DNA of 64,000 nucleotides from JBCBSZ01 sp039185015 (GCA_039185015.1 JBCDAU010000009.1:62001-126000), one strand, 5' to 3'. Counted from the stretch's first letter, positions 1 through 10,922 are shown. Numbers and translations: made by a program. The notes: generated by a model not told the origin, from the sequence alone.

Positions 1-981
1 GGCTCCCGGCTCGCGCCAGTAGTCGTAGAGCGGGACGATGTGGGGGTGCTCCAGGCGGGCCACCAGCTTGGCCTCGGCCTCGAACCGGCGGACGAAGTCG
101 GGGCGATCGGCCAGCTCGGCCCGGATCACCTTCACGGCGACCTCACGATCGACACCCGGCTGCACGGCCTTGTGCACGGTGGCGAACGCTCCCTCGCCGA
201 GCCGCTCCAGGAGCCGGTACCGGCCGCTCGGGAGTCCCCCGCCCTCCGCAGCGCCGGACGCCAAGCGCGCCTCGAGCTCGACGAGCTCGTCCGGCGGGTC
301 CAGACCCACCTCCTCCTCGAGGACCCGTCGGAACTCGGGCAGCACACGGAAGGCATCGGCGGCCCGTCCGGCTGCGTGCAACGCCCGCATCAGCGCACTT
401 CTGGGTGCGGCATCGAGCGGATGGGCGGCGACGAGGCGTTGCGCCTCGGTCACCGCGCGGTCGGCCACGCCGACCGCGAGCATCGCCTCCACCCGCAGCA
501 CCTCGACCTCGCGGCGGCGGCCGGCGAGGTGGATGGACGCGGTGCGACACCAGTCCTCGTCGCCCAGGCCGCCGAACGGCTCGCCGCGCCACCGACCGAG
601 CGCGACGTCCGCGACCTCGAGCGCCCGATCGGGCTCGGCGGCCTTGAGGAGGGCGCCCGCCCGATCGACCTCGTTCTCGAACAGCCACGCGTCGACCCGG
701 TCCCGACCGACGGCGAGCGCATAACCGGGCGGCCTGCTGGGCAGCGGGTCGGGATCGGGTGATCCCATCGCCCGGCGGAGACGCGTGAGGTAGGTCCGCA
801 GTGTCGCATCGGCGCTGCCCGGCGGCTCACCCGCCCAGACGATGTCGAGCAGTCGATCGAGCGAGACCGTCTCTCCGTCGGCGACGACGAGCGCCGCGAG
901 GAGCCGGGCCTGACGCTCGCCGAGCTCCCCGCCGGCGTCGCCGTCCGTGACCGAGATCGGCCCGAGCACCCTGATCTCCAC
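1..981 (-). CDS. SARP/BTAD regulator fused to Ser/Thr kinase (3' end cut off)
   Basis: The first 327 residues are present; the gene runs off the window's left edge. Residues 1-95 look like an OmpR/SARP winged helix (starts VEIRVLGPISVTDGD). Residues about 96-245 are a bacterial transcriptional activation domain (BTAD) of TPR-like helices. From about 254 a Hanks-type kinase begins, with a glycine-rich loop (GEGAFATVH, 263-271) and the VAVK lysine at 284. The GTG at 981 is preceded by GGGAG. The protein is probably a cytoplasmic regulator whose DNA-binding half is coupled to a kinase or signalling half; the missing C-terminus could carry sensor repeats or an NTPase domain. Family assignment is firm; target genes are unknown. 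Confidence 0.85.
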   Translation of the reverse strand, partial: MEIRVLGPISVTDGDAGGELGERQARLLAALVVADGETVSLDRLLDIVWAGEPPGSADATLRTYLTRLRRAMGSPDPDPLPSRPPGYALAVGRDRVDAWLFENEVDRAGALLKAAEPDRALEVADVALGRWRGEPFGGLGDEDWCRTASIHLAGRRREVEVLRVEAMLAVGVADRAVTEAQRLVAAHPLDAAPRSALMRALHAAGRAADAFRVLPEFRRVLEEEVGLDPPDELVELEARLASGAAEGGGLPSGRYRLLERLGEGAFATVHKAVQPGVDREVAVKVIRAELADRPDFVRRFEAEAKLVARLEHPHIVPLYDYWREPGA

Positions 982-1161
982 GCTGCGCTCCCGTCGATGG
1001 CCCCGGTGGACGAGGACCACCCTCGACCCGCTGCGTTGCACCTGCGTTGCGCGCCATCTTCGCAGGTCAGGCGCTCGCTAGGGGTCGAAGCGGGTCGCCG
1101 TGTCGCGGGCTGACGAACCCGCCGCCACGGCCTCGCTGCGGCCCACCCGGACGGTGCCGCC

Positions 1162-1866
1162 ATGGCACCTCGCACCGTCCTCGTCCGCCTCGCCCTCCTC
1201 CTCGCTCCACTCGGAGGCCTGACCGGCTCGATCGCCGTCTCCGCCGATGAGGCACCGCCTCGGCTCACCACCGTGGACCTCGCACCGCAGATCGAGGGCT
1301 CGGTCGGCTGGGCGCTCGGGCTGTTCGACGAGGCCGGACTCGAGCTGCCACCCCTCGTGATCGCCCAGCACCGGGGAACGGAGGCCTGCTCTGGGCACCC
1401 CGCCGTGCATCGCTTCGACGGCCGCGTGAGCAGCATCCACCTGTGCGACCCGGAACCGGGCGGGTACATCGAGTACCTCCTGCTGCACGAGGTCGCCCAC
1501 GCCTGGGCCGCCCGGTCACTCACGCCCGAGGCGGAGTCCGCCTTCCAGGCCCTGCGGGGCTACCCGGTGTGGCGCGACCACACGAACTTCGCCTGGCACC
1601 AGAACGGCACCGAGCAGGCCGCCGAGATCATGGTGTGGGGTCTGATCGATCGGCCCTTCGTGCCCGCCCGGATCGACGACAACGGGTGCACGGCGCTCGT
1701 CGACGGCTACCGCACGCTGACGGGTCGCGCGCCGCTCCACGGCTTCACCGACCTGTGCCGGTCGGAGGAGACCTCCGTCGACACCCGCCGGACGCGGCAC
1801 CGCCCGCCGTCCCCCGTGTGGGGGTACAGCGGGCGGCGCCCAGCGGTCTCGGCGATCGGGGGGTGA
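1162..1866 (+). CDS. secreted HExxH metallopeptidase-like protein
   Basis: A 234-residue protein with an N-terminal signal sequence (arginine, then a hydrophobic stretch to about residue 27 ending near VSA). HEVAH at 109-113 is a zinc-metallopeptidase motif. E151 or E155 in GTEQAAE is a plausible third ligand 38-42 residues later, the usual gluzincin spacing. Cysteines at 76, 95, 176 and 199 could form disulfides outside the cell. I do not recognise the family and no substrate can be assigned. It converges on the pyrophosphatase gene, with only a few bases between the two stop codons. Confidence 0.6.
   Translation: MAPRTVLVRLALLLAPLGGLTGSIAVSADEAPPRLTTVDLAPQIEGSVGWALGLFDEAGLELPPLVIAQHRGTEACSGHPAVHRFDGRVSSIHLCDPEPGGYIEYLLLHEVAHAWAARSLTPEAESAFQALRGYPVWRDHTNFAWHQNGTEQAAEIMVWGLIDRPFVPARIDDNGCTALVDGYRTLTGRAPLHGFTDLCRSEETSVDTRRTRHRPPSPVWGYSGRRPAVSAIGG
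1801..1835. terminator. inverted repeat at a convergent gene end
   Basis: A two-part hairpin: outer arms CGCCCGC/GCGGGCG and inner arms CCCCC/GGGGG around GTGT. It lies inside the last codons of the metallopeptidase-like gene, facing the stop of the pyrophosphatase gene. There is no T-tract, so a bidirectional terminator role is inferred from position only. Confidence 0.4.
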
Positions 1867-1869
1867 GGG

Positions 1870-3999
<2,130 letters not shown>

Positions 4000-4190
4000 G
4001 GTGCTTCCTCTCGAGACGAGCGAACGGTCCCGCGCCGATGCGTTGTCAGGGCAGTCGGGACCGGGCGGGAGTGATGTTCACCTGAGACCCGCCGATCGAC
4101 AACGCTACGGCCCGACGCCCTCCGGGTTCAAACACGCACGGAGCGACCGATGTCGGACAGACCGCGGCTGGTCGGGACCACGGCCGTCGC

Positions 4191-4529
4191 TCAGGCCGTG
4201 TCGATCGCCGCGCCGACGGTGGGAGCGACGCGCACGGCGCGGTCGACCCCACTCCACCGGAGGAGCTCGAGGTGGTGCTCGAGGCCGGTGACCAGCCGGA
4301 GATCGCCGCCATCGCGGCGGGCTCGGGCGGCGGCGCCGAGGAGCACGCCCAGCGCCTCCGGCGACAGCGTGTCGACGCTGTCGAGATCGACGAGCACGTG
4401 GCGGCCGGTCGCCGCATCCAGTCCGGACAGGACGCGCCGCAGCCCCGGGAGCGCGCCGAGGTCCAGGTCCCCGAACAGCACGATGACCGTCCAGGGACTC
4501 GGGCTCGACCTCCGGACCTCGCTCCTCAC
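4191..4529 (-). CDS. STAS-domain protein, BldG-like by context
   Basis: A 112-residue single STAS domain of the anti-sigma-factor-antagonist type (TVIVLFGDLDLGALPGL, then VLVDLDSVDTLSPEALGVLL). It is divergent from an MrfA-type helicase with Tad genes beyond, as in the Streptomyces bldG neighbourhood. The phosphoacceptor region differs from the usual D-S-[ST]-G and reads S-P-E-A at 56-59, so the normally phosphorylated serine is proline. I chose GTG 4529 because TACGCT lies 8 nt upstream, fitting a leaderless start. A longer version from GTG 4583 is possible but adds only a basic tail. Confidence 0.75.
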   Translation of the reverse strand: MRSEVRRSSPSPWTVIVLFGDLDLGALPGLRRVLSGLDAATGRHVLVDLDSVDTLSPEALGVLLGAAARARRDGGDLRLVTGLEHHLELLRWSGVDRAVRVAPTVGAAIDTA

Positions 4530-4603
4530 CGCGAGCGAGCGTACGGCGGGTCGACCCCGGCCCCTCCCGGACGGGGGCGACACCCGCCTGCGAGACTGAG
4601 GGG

Positions 4604-6880
4604 GTGAGCACGCGCGCCGGCCGCGCCTCGGCCATCGAACCCCTCGACGCCCAGACCCTCCTCGCGCCCCTGGCCGATCTCGACCAGCTCGTCGACGTGC
4701 GCGTCCTGCCGGCCCGGCCGGGCCAGCTCGGACGGCTGAGCGATCCGTTCGGCGGCGCGCTCGCCGACCACCCCGCCACCGCTGGGCTGTGGGAGCACCA
4801 GGCCACCGCCATCGACGCGATCCGCGGCGGCGAGCCCGTCGTCGTCGCCACCGGTACCGGCTCGGGCAAGAGCCGCTGCTTCCAACTCCCGATCGCCGAG
4901 AGCGTCGACCGGGGGCATACGGCCATCGTGGTCTTCCCCACCAAGGCGCTGGCCCACGACCAGCGGCGCGCGTGGACCGCGCTGGACCTGCCGGGCGTCG
5001 TCGCCGCCACCTACGACGGCGACGCCGACACCGAGGAGCGCACCTGGGCTCGACGCAACGCCAACGTTCTGCTCACGAACCCCGAGATGCTGCACCACGC
5101 GATCTGCGTCAACCACGACCGCTGGCGTCGGTTCCTCTCGCGGGTCCGCTACGTCGTCATCGACGAGCTGCATGCCCTGCGCGGGGTGTTCGGAAGCCAC
5201 ACCGGCAACGTCGTCCGCCGGCTGCTCCGCCTGATCCGGCACCACGGTGGTGACCCATCGCTCGTCGCGTGCTCGGCGACCATCGGCGACCCCGCGGGGT
5301 TGATGCACGACCTCACCGGGGTGGACGCTCGGGTGATCGATGCCGACACCGCCCCTCGACCGCCCTTGACGGTGGCGTTGTGGGACACCCCGGTGCCGCC
5401 CGGCGGTCACCGCCGGATCTCATCGAGCACCGAGGCCGCACGGGTGACCGCCGAGCTGCTCCGAAGCCGGCTCTCGACGCTCACGTTCTGCCGGAGCCGT
5501 CGCGGCGCCGAGCAGGTCGCGCTCGACATCGGCGCCCGCCTGCCCGACGGCCCCGAGGTCAGGGCCTACCGGGCCGGTCTGCTGGCAGACGAGCGACGCG
5601 TGGTGGAGGAAGAGCTGTCCGACGGGGCGGTGCAGGGGGTCGTGGCCACCTCGGCCCTCGAGCTCGGCATCGACGTCGGCCACCTCGATGCCGTGGTGCT
5701 CGACGGCTTCCCCGGCACGATCTCCGCCTTCCGTCAACGCGTCGGCCGCGTGGGTCGGAGTGGGCGACCGGCCTTGGCGGTCCTCGTCGCCGGCGCCGAC
5801 CAGCTCGACCGGTGGATGCTCCGTCACCCCGACGACCTGCTCGAGCGGGAGCCCGAGCGGATCGTCGCCAACCCGGCGAACCCCTTCGTCGCGCTCCCCC
5901 ACCTCGCCTGCGCCACCCACGAGCTGCCGCTGCGCCCCGTCGACCGACGATGGTGGCCGGAGTCGATCGACGACGGGGTCCGTCACCTCGTGCAGGGCGG
6001 GCATGCCGGTGTGCTCAACGGACGGGCGGTCTGGAACGGCGCCGGCTCACCCGCCCACCGCATCTCGCTGCGCAGCGACGGGGGCGGCGAGATCCGGATC
6101 GTCTGCGACGAGGTCACGGTCGGTACGGTCGACCGGGGTCGCGTCGCCCATCAGCTTCACCCCGGCGCCCGGTACCTCCACCAGGGCCTCGCCTTCCGGG
6201 TCGACGAGCTCGACCTCGACGGTGGTGAGGTGCGGGTCCGCCCAGATGACCTCGACGAGCGCACGCGGCCACTGTCGACCACCGATCTGACGGTGCTCGA
6301 CGTCGCCGAGACCCACCGCGTCGGCGGGCTCGACGTCTCGCGGGGGATGGTCCGGGTCTCCCGCCACCTCCGCGGCTACCGACGGGTGCACGACGTCACG
6401 GGAGAGCGCCTGGGCGACGTCGAGCTGGATCTCCCGCCCGACGAGCTCGTGACGACGGCCTGCTGGTTCACCTTCGCCGACGCCGTGATCGATCGGGTCG
6501 GCGTCGCCGAGGGGTCGCTGCACGGCGCGCTGCACGCGGCGGAGCACGCCATGATCGGCGTGCTCCCGCTCTTCACGATCTGCGACCGGTGGGACGTCGG
6601 TGGGCTCTCGACGCCGCTGCTGGAGGACACTGGCCTGCCGACCGTCGTGGTCTACGACGGCCACCAGGGAGGGACCGGCGTGGCCGACCTCGCCTACGGT
6701 CGCTTCGGCGAGTGGGTCGACGCCACGATCGAGACGATCGAGGCCTGCGGGTGCGATGACGGATGCCCGTCGTGCGTGGTGTCGCCCAAGTGCGGCAACG
6801 GCAACGAGCCGCTCGACAAGGACGCGGCGCTCGCGCTGCTCCGCGCCGGGGTGGCGCTGCCCCACTCGGCTGCCGCCTGA
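4604..6880 (+). CDS. DEAD/DEAH-box helicase with C-terminal Zn domain (MrfA/SftH type)
   Basis: A 758-residue superfamily 2 helicase. Motif I is GTGSGKS (84-90), motif II is DELH, motif III is SAT in CSATIGDP. Motifs V and VI lie around TSALELGIDVG and QRVGRVGRSGR. The C-terminal DUF1998-type part ends in a four-cysteine cluster (CGCDDGCPSC, then PKCGNG). Homologues (B. subtilis MrfA, mycobacterial SftH) are 3'-5' DNA helicases linked to DNA damage repair. It starts with GTG 4604 and is divergent from the STAS gene, an arrangement also seen beside Streptomyces bldG. Confidence 0.92.
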   Translation: MSTRAGRASAIEPLDAQTLLAPLADLDQLVDVRVLPARPGQLGRLSDPFGGALADHPATAGLWEHQATAIDAIRGGEPVVVATGTGSGKSRCFQLPIAESVDRGHTAIVVFPTKALAHDQRRAWTALDLPGVVAATYDGDADTEERTWARRNANVLLTNPEMLHHAICVNHDRWRRFLSRVRYVVIDELHALRGVFGSHTGNVVRRLLRLIRHHGGDPSLVACSATIGDPAGLMHDLTGVDARVIDADTAPRPPLTVALWDTPVPPGGHRRISSSTEAARVTAELLRSRLSTLTFCRSRRGAEQVALDIGARLPDGPEVRAYRAGLLADERRVVEEELSDGAVQGVVATSALELGIDVGHLDAVVLDGFPGTISAFRQRVGRVGRSGRPALAVLVAGADQLDRWMLRHPDDLLEREPERIVANPANPFVALPHLACATHELPLRPVDRRWWPESIDDGVRHLVQGGHAGVLNGRAVWNGAGSPAHRISLRSDGGGEIRIVCDEVTVGTVDRGRVAHQLHPGARYLHQGLAFRVDELDLDGGEVRVRPDDLDERTRPLSTTDLTVLDVAETHRVGGLDVSRGMVRVSRHLRGYRRVHDVTGERLGDVELDLPPDELVTTACWFTFADAVIDRVGVAEGSLHGALHAAEHAMIGVLPLFTICDRWDVGGLSTPLLEDTGLPTVVVYDGHQGGTGVADLAYGRFGEWVDATIETIEACGCDDGCPSCVVSPKCGNGNEPLDKDAALALLRAGVALPHSAAA

Positions 6881-6928
6881 CGCCGAAGGTCCACGAGGGC
6901 CGGACACCCCACCGCTACGTTCGCCGGT

Positions 6929-7084
6929 ATGAATCGGAGCGTCGAGTGCCCGGTGTGTGGCTGCCCGTTCGATCCGCATGCCACCCGGTGGCTGTGCCCG
7001 TCGTGCAAGTTCAAGGACACGTGCTGTGAGGGCGAGGCGTGCGCGCCTCGGTCGGAGCCGACGCCGGCCAACGCCACCGGCTGA
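6929..7084 (+). CDS. 51-residue cysteine-rich (zinc-ribbon-like) protein
   Basis: A short gene encoding 51 residues with eight cysteines in the first 38: CPVCGC at 7-12, CPSC at 23-26, CC at 32-33 and C38, plus H17. The two CxxC knuckles suggest a small zinc ribbon. The ATG follows TACGTT by 7 nt, the leaderless pattern seen elsewhere in the window, so it is probably transcribed on its own and not from the helicase promoter. It ends 6 bp before the stop of tadE, which runs the other way. Function unknown. Confidence 0.6.
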   Translation: MNRSVECPVCGCPFDPHATRWLCPSCKFKDTCCEGEACAPRSEPTPANATG

Positions 7085-7090
7085 ACCTGC

Positions 7091-7465
7091 TCACCCCTCC
7101 ACCCGCATCGTCGCTGTTGTGCTGAGGGTCACGTCGCCGACGAAGGCGCCCACCAGGGGCACGTCGGTCGGCGCCACGAACTCGACCGCGATCGTCACGA
7201 GCTCGCCGGCCTGGTCGCCGCCTGAGCGGCTGACCACCAACCGTTCGGGATCGAGGCTCGACGCGGCGACCACCGCTGCCGTCGGATCCTCTCCGACGGC
7301 AGCGGCACGGGCCCCTTCGCGCACCGCGTGCGTCACCATCAGCTGGGCTCGCACGACGACACCCACCTGCACGACGAAGAGCAGGAAGACGACGATGAGC
7401 GGCAGCACGATGGCGAGCTCGACCGTGGTCTGGCCACGCTCGGATCGGGCCGGTCGCCGTCGCAT
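7091..7465 (-). CDS. tadE: TadE-like pseudopilin
   Basis: A 124-residue protein beginning MRRRPARSERGQTTVELAIV, with the G-Q-T-T-V-E type III (Tad) prepilin motif followed by one hydrophobic helix. E at mature position +5 is the usual TadE/Flp signature. It is the last gene of the Tad operon. Its ATG overlaps the Flp stop codon (TGATG), so translation is probably coupled. Minor pseudopilins of this type help assembly of Flp pili. No prepilin peptidase gene is in this operon. Confidence 0.88.
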   Translation of the reverse strand: MRRRPARSERGQTTVELAIVLPLIVVFLLFVVQVGVVVRAQLMVTHAVREGARAAAVGEDPTAAVVAASSLDPERLVVSRSGGDQAGELVTIAVEFVAPTDVPLVGAFVGDVTLSTTATMRVEG

Positions 7466-7653
7466 CAGCCGCCGACCGCCGCGGTCAGGCGATCGAGGAC
7501 GGTGGTGAACAGCCCTTCGATCGCACCGGAGCCCGAGGCCCACGTGATGAGGCCGCCGACGACGACCGCCACGGCGGCGATCACCAGGGCGTACTCGGCA
7601 GTCGTCTGACCCTCGTCGTCGTCGACGACGGTCACCGGGGTGAGGTCCGACAT
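7465..7653 (-). CDS. Flp-type pilin (DUF4244-like)
   Basis: A 62-residue pilin precursor with a short hydrophilic leader, the processing site region DDDEGQTTAEYALVIAAVAV, one transmembrane helix and a short C-terminal tail. Glu at +5 and Tyr at +6 after the cleaved glycine are typical Flp residues. AAGGAG lies 7 nt before the ATG, the clearest ribosome site in the operon, as expected for the abundant major pilin. It sits between tadC and tadE. Confidence 0.88.
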   Translation of the reverse strand: MSDLTPVTVVDDDEGQTTAEYALVIAAVAVVVGGLITWASGSGAIEGLFTTVLDRLTAAVGG

Positions 7654-7700
7654 CTGTCGCTCCTTCTGGTCCGTGTTGGGGGAAGCGGACAGCGATGCGG

Positions 7701-8408
7701 TCAGCCGAGATCGGAGAGGCCGGTCACCACGAGCGGAACGCACACGATCAGCACGAAGGACGGCAACACGCAGAGCGTGAGCGGGGCGAGCAACAGCACA
7801 GGGAGCCGTTGGACCCGACGTTGGAGGGCTCGCCGCCGGTCGGCCCGGAGGCGCTGGGCCAGATCGGTGACGGCGTCGGAGATCGGCGCGCCCTGTCGGC
7901 CGGCGGCGAGCAACAACTCGGCCAACGACGCACCGGCGGTCCCCGGCAGCTCGGCGCGCGCGCCGAACGACTCCTCGGCGGGCAGTCCGCTCCCGAGTCG
8001 CGCGCTGGCGGCCTGGAACGGCGCTCCGGCCGGTCCCGGAGCGCTCGACGCGACCACGTCCACCGCACCCGTTGCGGTCGAACCCGACCGGAGCGCCAGC
8101 GCGACGAGCTCGACCAGCTCCGGCACGGCTGCCACTCGGGCGGCTGCCTCCGCGGCGACACGGCGCCGCGACGACCACCATCGGCGCACCAGCTCACCGC
8201 CGGCGATGGCCACGGCGAGCACGGGGCCGAGCACGACCGCCGTCGCCAGGAGCGCGACGGTGCCGACGAGCACCCGGTCGTCGAGGGGGACGCCGTACAG
8301 CCGGCGTGTGGATCCGGTGGGATGAGGGAGCGCCAGCCGCGGGCTGGGCGCAGCGATGGCCGCGCTCAGGGCGAGGGCGGCCGCAGCTGCGACGGCGAGC
8401 TGGATCAT
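7701..8408 (-). CDS. tadC: TadC-like inner-membrane platform protein
   Basis: A 235-residue type II secretion F-domain protein. Two hydrophobic segments near the N-terminus precede the cytoplasmic F domain (PELVELVALALRSGSTATGA), and a C-terminal transmembrane pair ends near PSFVLIVCVPLVV. It should form, with TadB, the membrane platform on which the TadA ATPase drives pilus assembly. Its ATG overlaps the tadB stop (ATGA). Confidence 0.88.
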   Translation of the reverse strand: MIQLAVAAAAALALSAAIAAPSPRLALPHPTGSTRRLYGVPLDDRVLVGTVALLATAVVLGPVLAVAIAGGELVRRWWSSRRRVAAEAAARVAAVPELVELVALALRSGSTATGAVDVVASSAPGPAGAPFQAASARLGSGLPAEESFGARAELPGTAGASLAELLLAAGRQGAPISDAVTDLAQRLRADRRRALQRRVQRLPVLLLAPLTLCVLPSFVLIVCVPLVVTGLSDLG

Positions 8409-9067
8409 CGGAGCACCCCGTCGACCATGCGGCGCATCCACCAGAACCCGACGCCGTCGAGCGTGAGCCCGATCGAGAGGATCGCCCAGCCGAGGGGCTC
8501 TCCGAAGAGGAAGGCGGGGATCATGGGCGCCGTCAGGGTGGACAGCCCGAGGAAGCCGACGGGGAGCGCCGCCACCACGGCCGCCGACGCCATCGCCTGG
8601 GTCGACTGCACCACGGCGTCGGAGCGCAACTCGTCCTCCTCGCGGACCGCGGCGGCCGCATCGGCCAGCGCGGACGCGGTCGATCCGCCTTGCGAGAGGG
8701 CGACGTGGAGGAGCCGCAACGGGGCCCGCTCTGTCTCCGCAGCGATGCCGATGCGGTGGCGGAGCTCGGGTCCGAGCGGACGCCCTGCCTGGACCGCGAC
8801 AGCGATCGGGCTCAGCTCGGCGGCGAGCCCGCCGCCGGCCGGGTCGGCCACTCGCTCGATCGCCCCGACCACCGAGTCGCCCGCCCGCAACGAGCGCGAG
8901 AGCGTCTCGAGGACCTCGGCGTCGCCCATCGGTGCGCGGCTGACCGGGACCGAGGTCGGATCGACGACGACGGCATCGATGCGGCGCAGCGAGTGCCGGT
9001 GCGACCGGTCGACGAGGACGATGGCGGCGGACAGCACCACCGCCCCGATCACGCCCACGACCATCAC
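8405..9067 (-). CDS. tadB: TadB-like inner-membrane platform protein
   Basis: A 220-residue F-domain membrane protein. It has an N-terminal transmembrane helix (VVGVIGAVVLSAAIVLV), a cytoplasmic four-helix F domain (LSRSLRAGDSVVGAIERVA) and C-terminal membrane helices. Such actinobacterial TadB proteins are shorter than proteobacterial ones, and this length fits. It overlaps tadA upstream and tadC downstream by 4 bp each, so the platform pair is co-translated. Confidence 0.87.
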   Translation of the reverse strand: MMVVGVIGAVVLSAAIVLVDRSHRHSLRRIDAVVVDPTSVPVSRAPMGDAEVLETLSRSLRAGDSVVGAIERVADPAGGGLAAELSPIAVAVQAGRPLGPELRHRIGIAAETERAPLRLLHVALSQGGSTASALADAAAAVREEDELRSDAVVQSTQAMASAAVVAALPVGFLGLSTLTAPMIPAFLFGEPLGWAILSIGLTLDGVGFWWMRRMVDGVLR

Positions 9068-10155
9068 GGCGCGTCCCCGACGTGGAGCACCTCGGCGCGA
9101 TCCGGGTCGCCATCCGCGGCGGGGCGCACGACCGCGGCGAGCCGTCGCCCAGCCGATGTGCGTTCGACGACGCAGACGGCGTCGACCGCAGCGGCGACCA
9201 GGCGACGCAGCGCCCCGTGCGGCACGCCGTGTCCAGCCGTCAGCGCCAGGGTCTCGAGACGGCGGAGCGCGTCGCCGGCATCCGCGGCATGGATCGTCGC
9301 GAGCGATCCACGGTGCCCGGTCGACAGCGCCTGCACGAGATCGAAGGCCTCGGGGCCGCGCACCTCACCGAGCACGAGACGGTCGGGACGCATCCGCAGC
9401 GTCTCACGCACGAGCCGGGCGAGATCGGCCGCTCCGATGCCCTCGGCGTTCGCCGCACGCGTCTCGAGCCGCACGACGTGACGCTCCGGCGCGGCGATCT
9501 CGGCCGCCTCCTCGACGATCACCACGCGTTCGGAGCGGTCGACGAGGTCGAGCATCGCCCCGAGCAGGGTGGTCTTGCCTGCACCCGTGGCCCCGGCGAC
9601 CAGGACGTTGGCCCGCTCATCGACGAGGCGGCGCAGGACGGACACGCCGCGCTCGGAGGTGAATGGCTCGAGACCGACCCGCTCGACGGACGGCAGGCGG
9701 ATGGAGACGTAGGGCCCGTCAACGGCGAGCGGAGGGAGGACAGCGTGGAGGCGAACGCCGCCCGGCAGGCGAGCATCGACGGTCGGAGAGGCCCGATCGA
9801 CGCGCCGCCCGAGTGGCGCCACCGCCCGCTGGATGACCGCCTCGATGGCGGTGACGTCGACGACGACCTCAGTCGGAGTGAGCTGCCCGTCGCGCTCGAT
9901 CCACACGGGGCCGGGCCCGTTCACGAGCACATCGCTGACGCCGGGCATCCGAACGAGCGGTTCGAGCGGACCGAGCCCCTCGAGGCGAGCCATGACGGCA
10001 GCGGCGAGCCGATCGAGCACGTCTCGGGTGGCGAGCGGGAGATGGTCCGCCAGCCGGCGGCGCACCTCGGCCTCCCGTTCCGGGCGGACGACGAGCGCCG
10101 CAGCCACCGACCGGTGGACGTCGTCGACGACCGCATCGAACCGGTCGTCGCTCAT
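9064..10155 (-). CDS. tadA: TadA/CpaF-type pilus assembly ATPase
   Basis: A 363-residue cytoplasmic secretion ATPase. Walker A is GATGAGKTTLL, the Asp box is around VVIVEEAAEI, and Walker B with the His box is LVLGEVRGPEAF followed by ALSTGHRGSLATIHA. It powers Tad pilus assembly through TadB/TadC. ATG 10155 (MSDDRFDAVV) overlaps the stop of the upstream CpaE-like gene. A frame extending to 10263 would overlap that gene by over 100 bp and is unlikely. Confidence 0.93.
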   Translation of the reverse strand: MSDDRFDAVVDDVHRSVAAALVVRPEREAEVRRRLADHLPLATRDVLDRLAAAVMARLEGLGPLEPLVRMPGVSDVLVNGPGPVWIERDGQLTPTEVVVDVTAIEAVIQRAVAPLGRRVDRASPTVDARLPGGVRLHAVLPPLAVDGPYVSIRLPSVERVGLEPFTSERGVSVLRRLVDERANVLVAGATGAGKTTLLGAMLDLVDRSERVVIVEEAAEIAAPERHVVRLETRAANAEGIGAADLARLVRETLRMRPDRLVLGEVRGPEAFDLVQALSTGHRGSLATIHAADAGDALRRLETLALTAGHGVPHGALRRLVAAAVDAVCVVERTSAGRRLAAVVRPAADGDPDRAEVLHVGDAP

Positions 10156-10805
10156 CGCGATCGCACCAACTCGGCCACCGGAGCGAGGGAGCGTCTCAGC
10201 ACCCGCGGCGGACGAGCTGCCAGCACACCCGCATCCACCGCCCGAGCGATCGCTGGATCCCACGGCAGCCGGGCGACGACGGGGACACCCGCTGCGGCCT
10301 CGACGTCACCGGCGCGCAACGCCCGGCCCGGCTCCTCGACCAGGACGACACCGTCGCACCGGCTGTCGGCCGTGCGGAGCCGCCGGAGCGCGAGGTAGCA
10401 CGGTCGCACGACGGCCAATCGCAGCTCGGCCGCGGCCAGGACGTCGGCCGCCGCCCGAGACGACGCCGAGCCGACATCGGCCACCACCGTTCGACCGTCC
10501 TGCCGGAGGAGGTCACCGAGCAGTCGGCCGTCGGAGTCGGCGGGCATCGAAGCCTGCTCGCCCGCCGGGATGAGGGACAGTCCCGAACGCACCGGCACCT
10601 CGAGACGAGCCAGCGCGTCGGGAGGAGCGCTGTCAGCGACGGCGAGCCACCCGGCGATGCCAGGTCCATCCGCCTCGACCGCGAGCACGGCGTCGAGATC
10701 CCCGTCGAGATCGACCACCAGGGCCTCGGAGGCGGCCAGGGCGACCGCGGCCGCCACGACCGAGACACCGCTGCCGCCCTTGGGCGACCAACACACGATG
10801 AGCAC
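10152..10805 (-). CDS. CpaE/MinD-like ATPase of the Tad operon
   Basis: A 217-residue ParA/MinD-superfamily protein with a deviant Walker A reading CWSPKGGSGVSVVAAAVALA. Serine replaces the Lys-Thr of the usual GKGGVGKT, so nucleotide hydrolysis may be weak or lost. ALVVDLDGDLDAVL resembles the Walker A' aspartate region. CpaE-like proteins place the Tad machine in the cell. GTG 10805 is chosen because CGGAGC lies just upstream. It is the first gene of the six-gene Tad operon. Confidence 0.75.
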   Translation of the reverse strand: MLIVCWSPKGGSGVSVVAAAVALAASEALVVDLDGDLDAVLAVEADGPGIAGWLAVADSAPPDALARLEVPVRSGLSLIPAGEQASMPADSDGRLLGDLLRQDGRTVVADVGSASSRAAADVLAAAELRLAVVRPCYLALRRLRTADSRCDGVVLVEEPGRALRAGDVEAAAGVPVVARLPWDPAIARAVDAGVLAARPPRVLRRSLAPVAELVRSR

Positions 10806-10866
10806 GAACGCTCCGTTCGCAACCCGTGGGCCTCTGCGGCGAAGCCCGCACCCTAGGCTGAAATGC

Positions 10867-10885
10867 ACTGAAAGACAACTTCAGT
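10867..10885. promoter_or_regulatory. inverted repeat between the Tad operon and a divergent permease gene
   Basis: ACTGAA and TTCAGT arms are separated by 7 bp in the only AT-richer patch of this divergent intergenic region. It lies 62 bp upstream of the Tad operon start and about 40 bp upstream of the permease. A regulator site is plausible; no factor can be named. Confidence 0.3.
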
Positions 10886-10922
10886 CGTTCGCCACGGATC
10901 CGGGCACGTAGGCTCGGCGCCC

